Shown piece after piece: positions 6,473 to 6,557 of a stretch of DNA of 6,557 nucleotides. Source of the stretch: Clostridia bacterium (lineage in GTDB: Bacteria > Bacillota > Clostridia > UBA1381); NCBI GenBank assembly GCA_008668455.1, contig RQCD01000146.1, positions 1-6,557 on the forward strand, in the 5' to 3' direction. A program made the translations under genes and the position numbers. The stretch's first letter is position 1; every line of letters begins with the position of its first letter. The notes below the pieces were generated by a model that saw only the letters and a list, made by a program, of their open reading frames with translations, did no database searches and had not been told where the DNA came from.

Positions 6473-6557
6473 TTACACCTCTATCCGATCCTCCCACCGC
6501 AAACGCTCGTCCCGGGAAAACCCGGTCAGATCATATTCCATCCCCGGAATCACCCGC
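6473..6557 (-). pseudogene. Upstream part of the same decarboxylase, ending at an in-frame TAA
   Basis: Of the three minus-strand frames here only one is open, and it is the frame of the downstream fragment. It reads RVIPGMEYDLTGFSRDERL, then RWEDRIEV, then TAA at 6475-6473, then directly MADRGCVVML. The pattern I-x-V-[E]-M-A-D fits a conserved family segment in which glutamate stands where TAA is found. A single G to T change on the coding strand (GAA to TAA) would explain it. The 5' part of the gene, including the PLP lysine, is outside the window. It may be a true nonsense mutation, a sequencing error, or a genuinely split gene. Confidence 0.65.

Overview
The window is a compact stretch of ordinary bacterial chromosome. 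Every supported gene is on the minus strand, so the biological reading order runs from base 6557 down to base 1. Moderate base composition, strong AGGAGG-type ribosome binding sites, an AT-rich SigA-like promoter, a stand-alone RecD2 helicase and an HTH-ACT gene beside homoserine dehydrogenase together suggest a Clostridia-type Firmicute. Lachnospiraceae or a relative is my best guess, from general familiarity rather than a search.

Region 1 (6557-6089) is the C-terminal part of an Orn/Lys/Arg decarboxylase-like PLP enzyme. Its reading frame is interrupted by an in-frame TAA at 6475-6473, exactly where the family usually has a glutamate. The gene also runs off the window edge. Region 2 (6089-3843) is recD2, whose start codon overlaps the decarboxylase stop codon (TGATG). 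It ends in tandem stops, TGA TAA.

Region 3 (3842-3705) is the only real intergenic gap, 138 bp and AT-rich. It carries a near-consensus promoter facing left (TTGACA, 17 bp, TATTAT, with an extended -10 TG) and an 8-bp inverted repeat that overlaps the -35 box.

Region 4 (3704-1) is a four-gene amino-acid operon read from that promoter: a PheB/UPF0735-type HTH-ACT protein, homoserine dehydrogenase (hom), homoserine kinase (thrB) and aspartate kinase (lysC, cut by the window edge). Together LysC, Hom and ThrB cover aspartate to aspartyl phosphate, aspartate semialdehyde to homoserine, and homoserine to O-phosphohomoserine. Aspartate semialdehyde dehydrogenase and threonine synthase are not in the window. 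The genes are tightly packed (19-bp gap, 8-bp overlap, 63-bp gap), which suggests one transcript.

I see no tRNA, rRNA, CRISPR array, insertion sequence, phage gene or defence system, and no convincing previously undescribed system. The points most worth checking are the nonsense codon in the decarboxylase, the HTH-ACT gene with its putative operator, and the short degenerate C-terminal regulatory domain of homoserine dehydrogenase.
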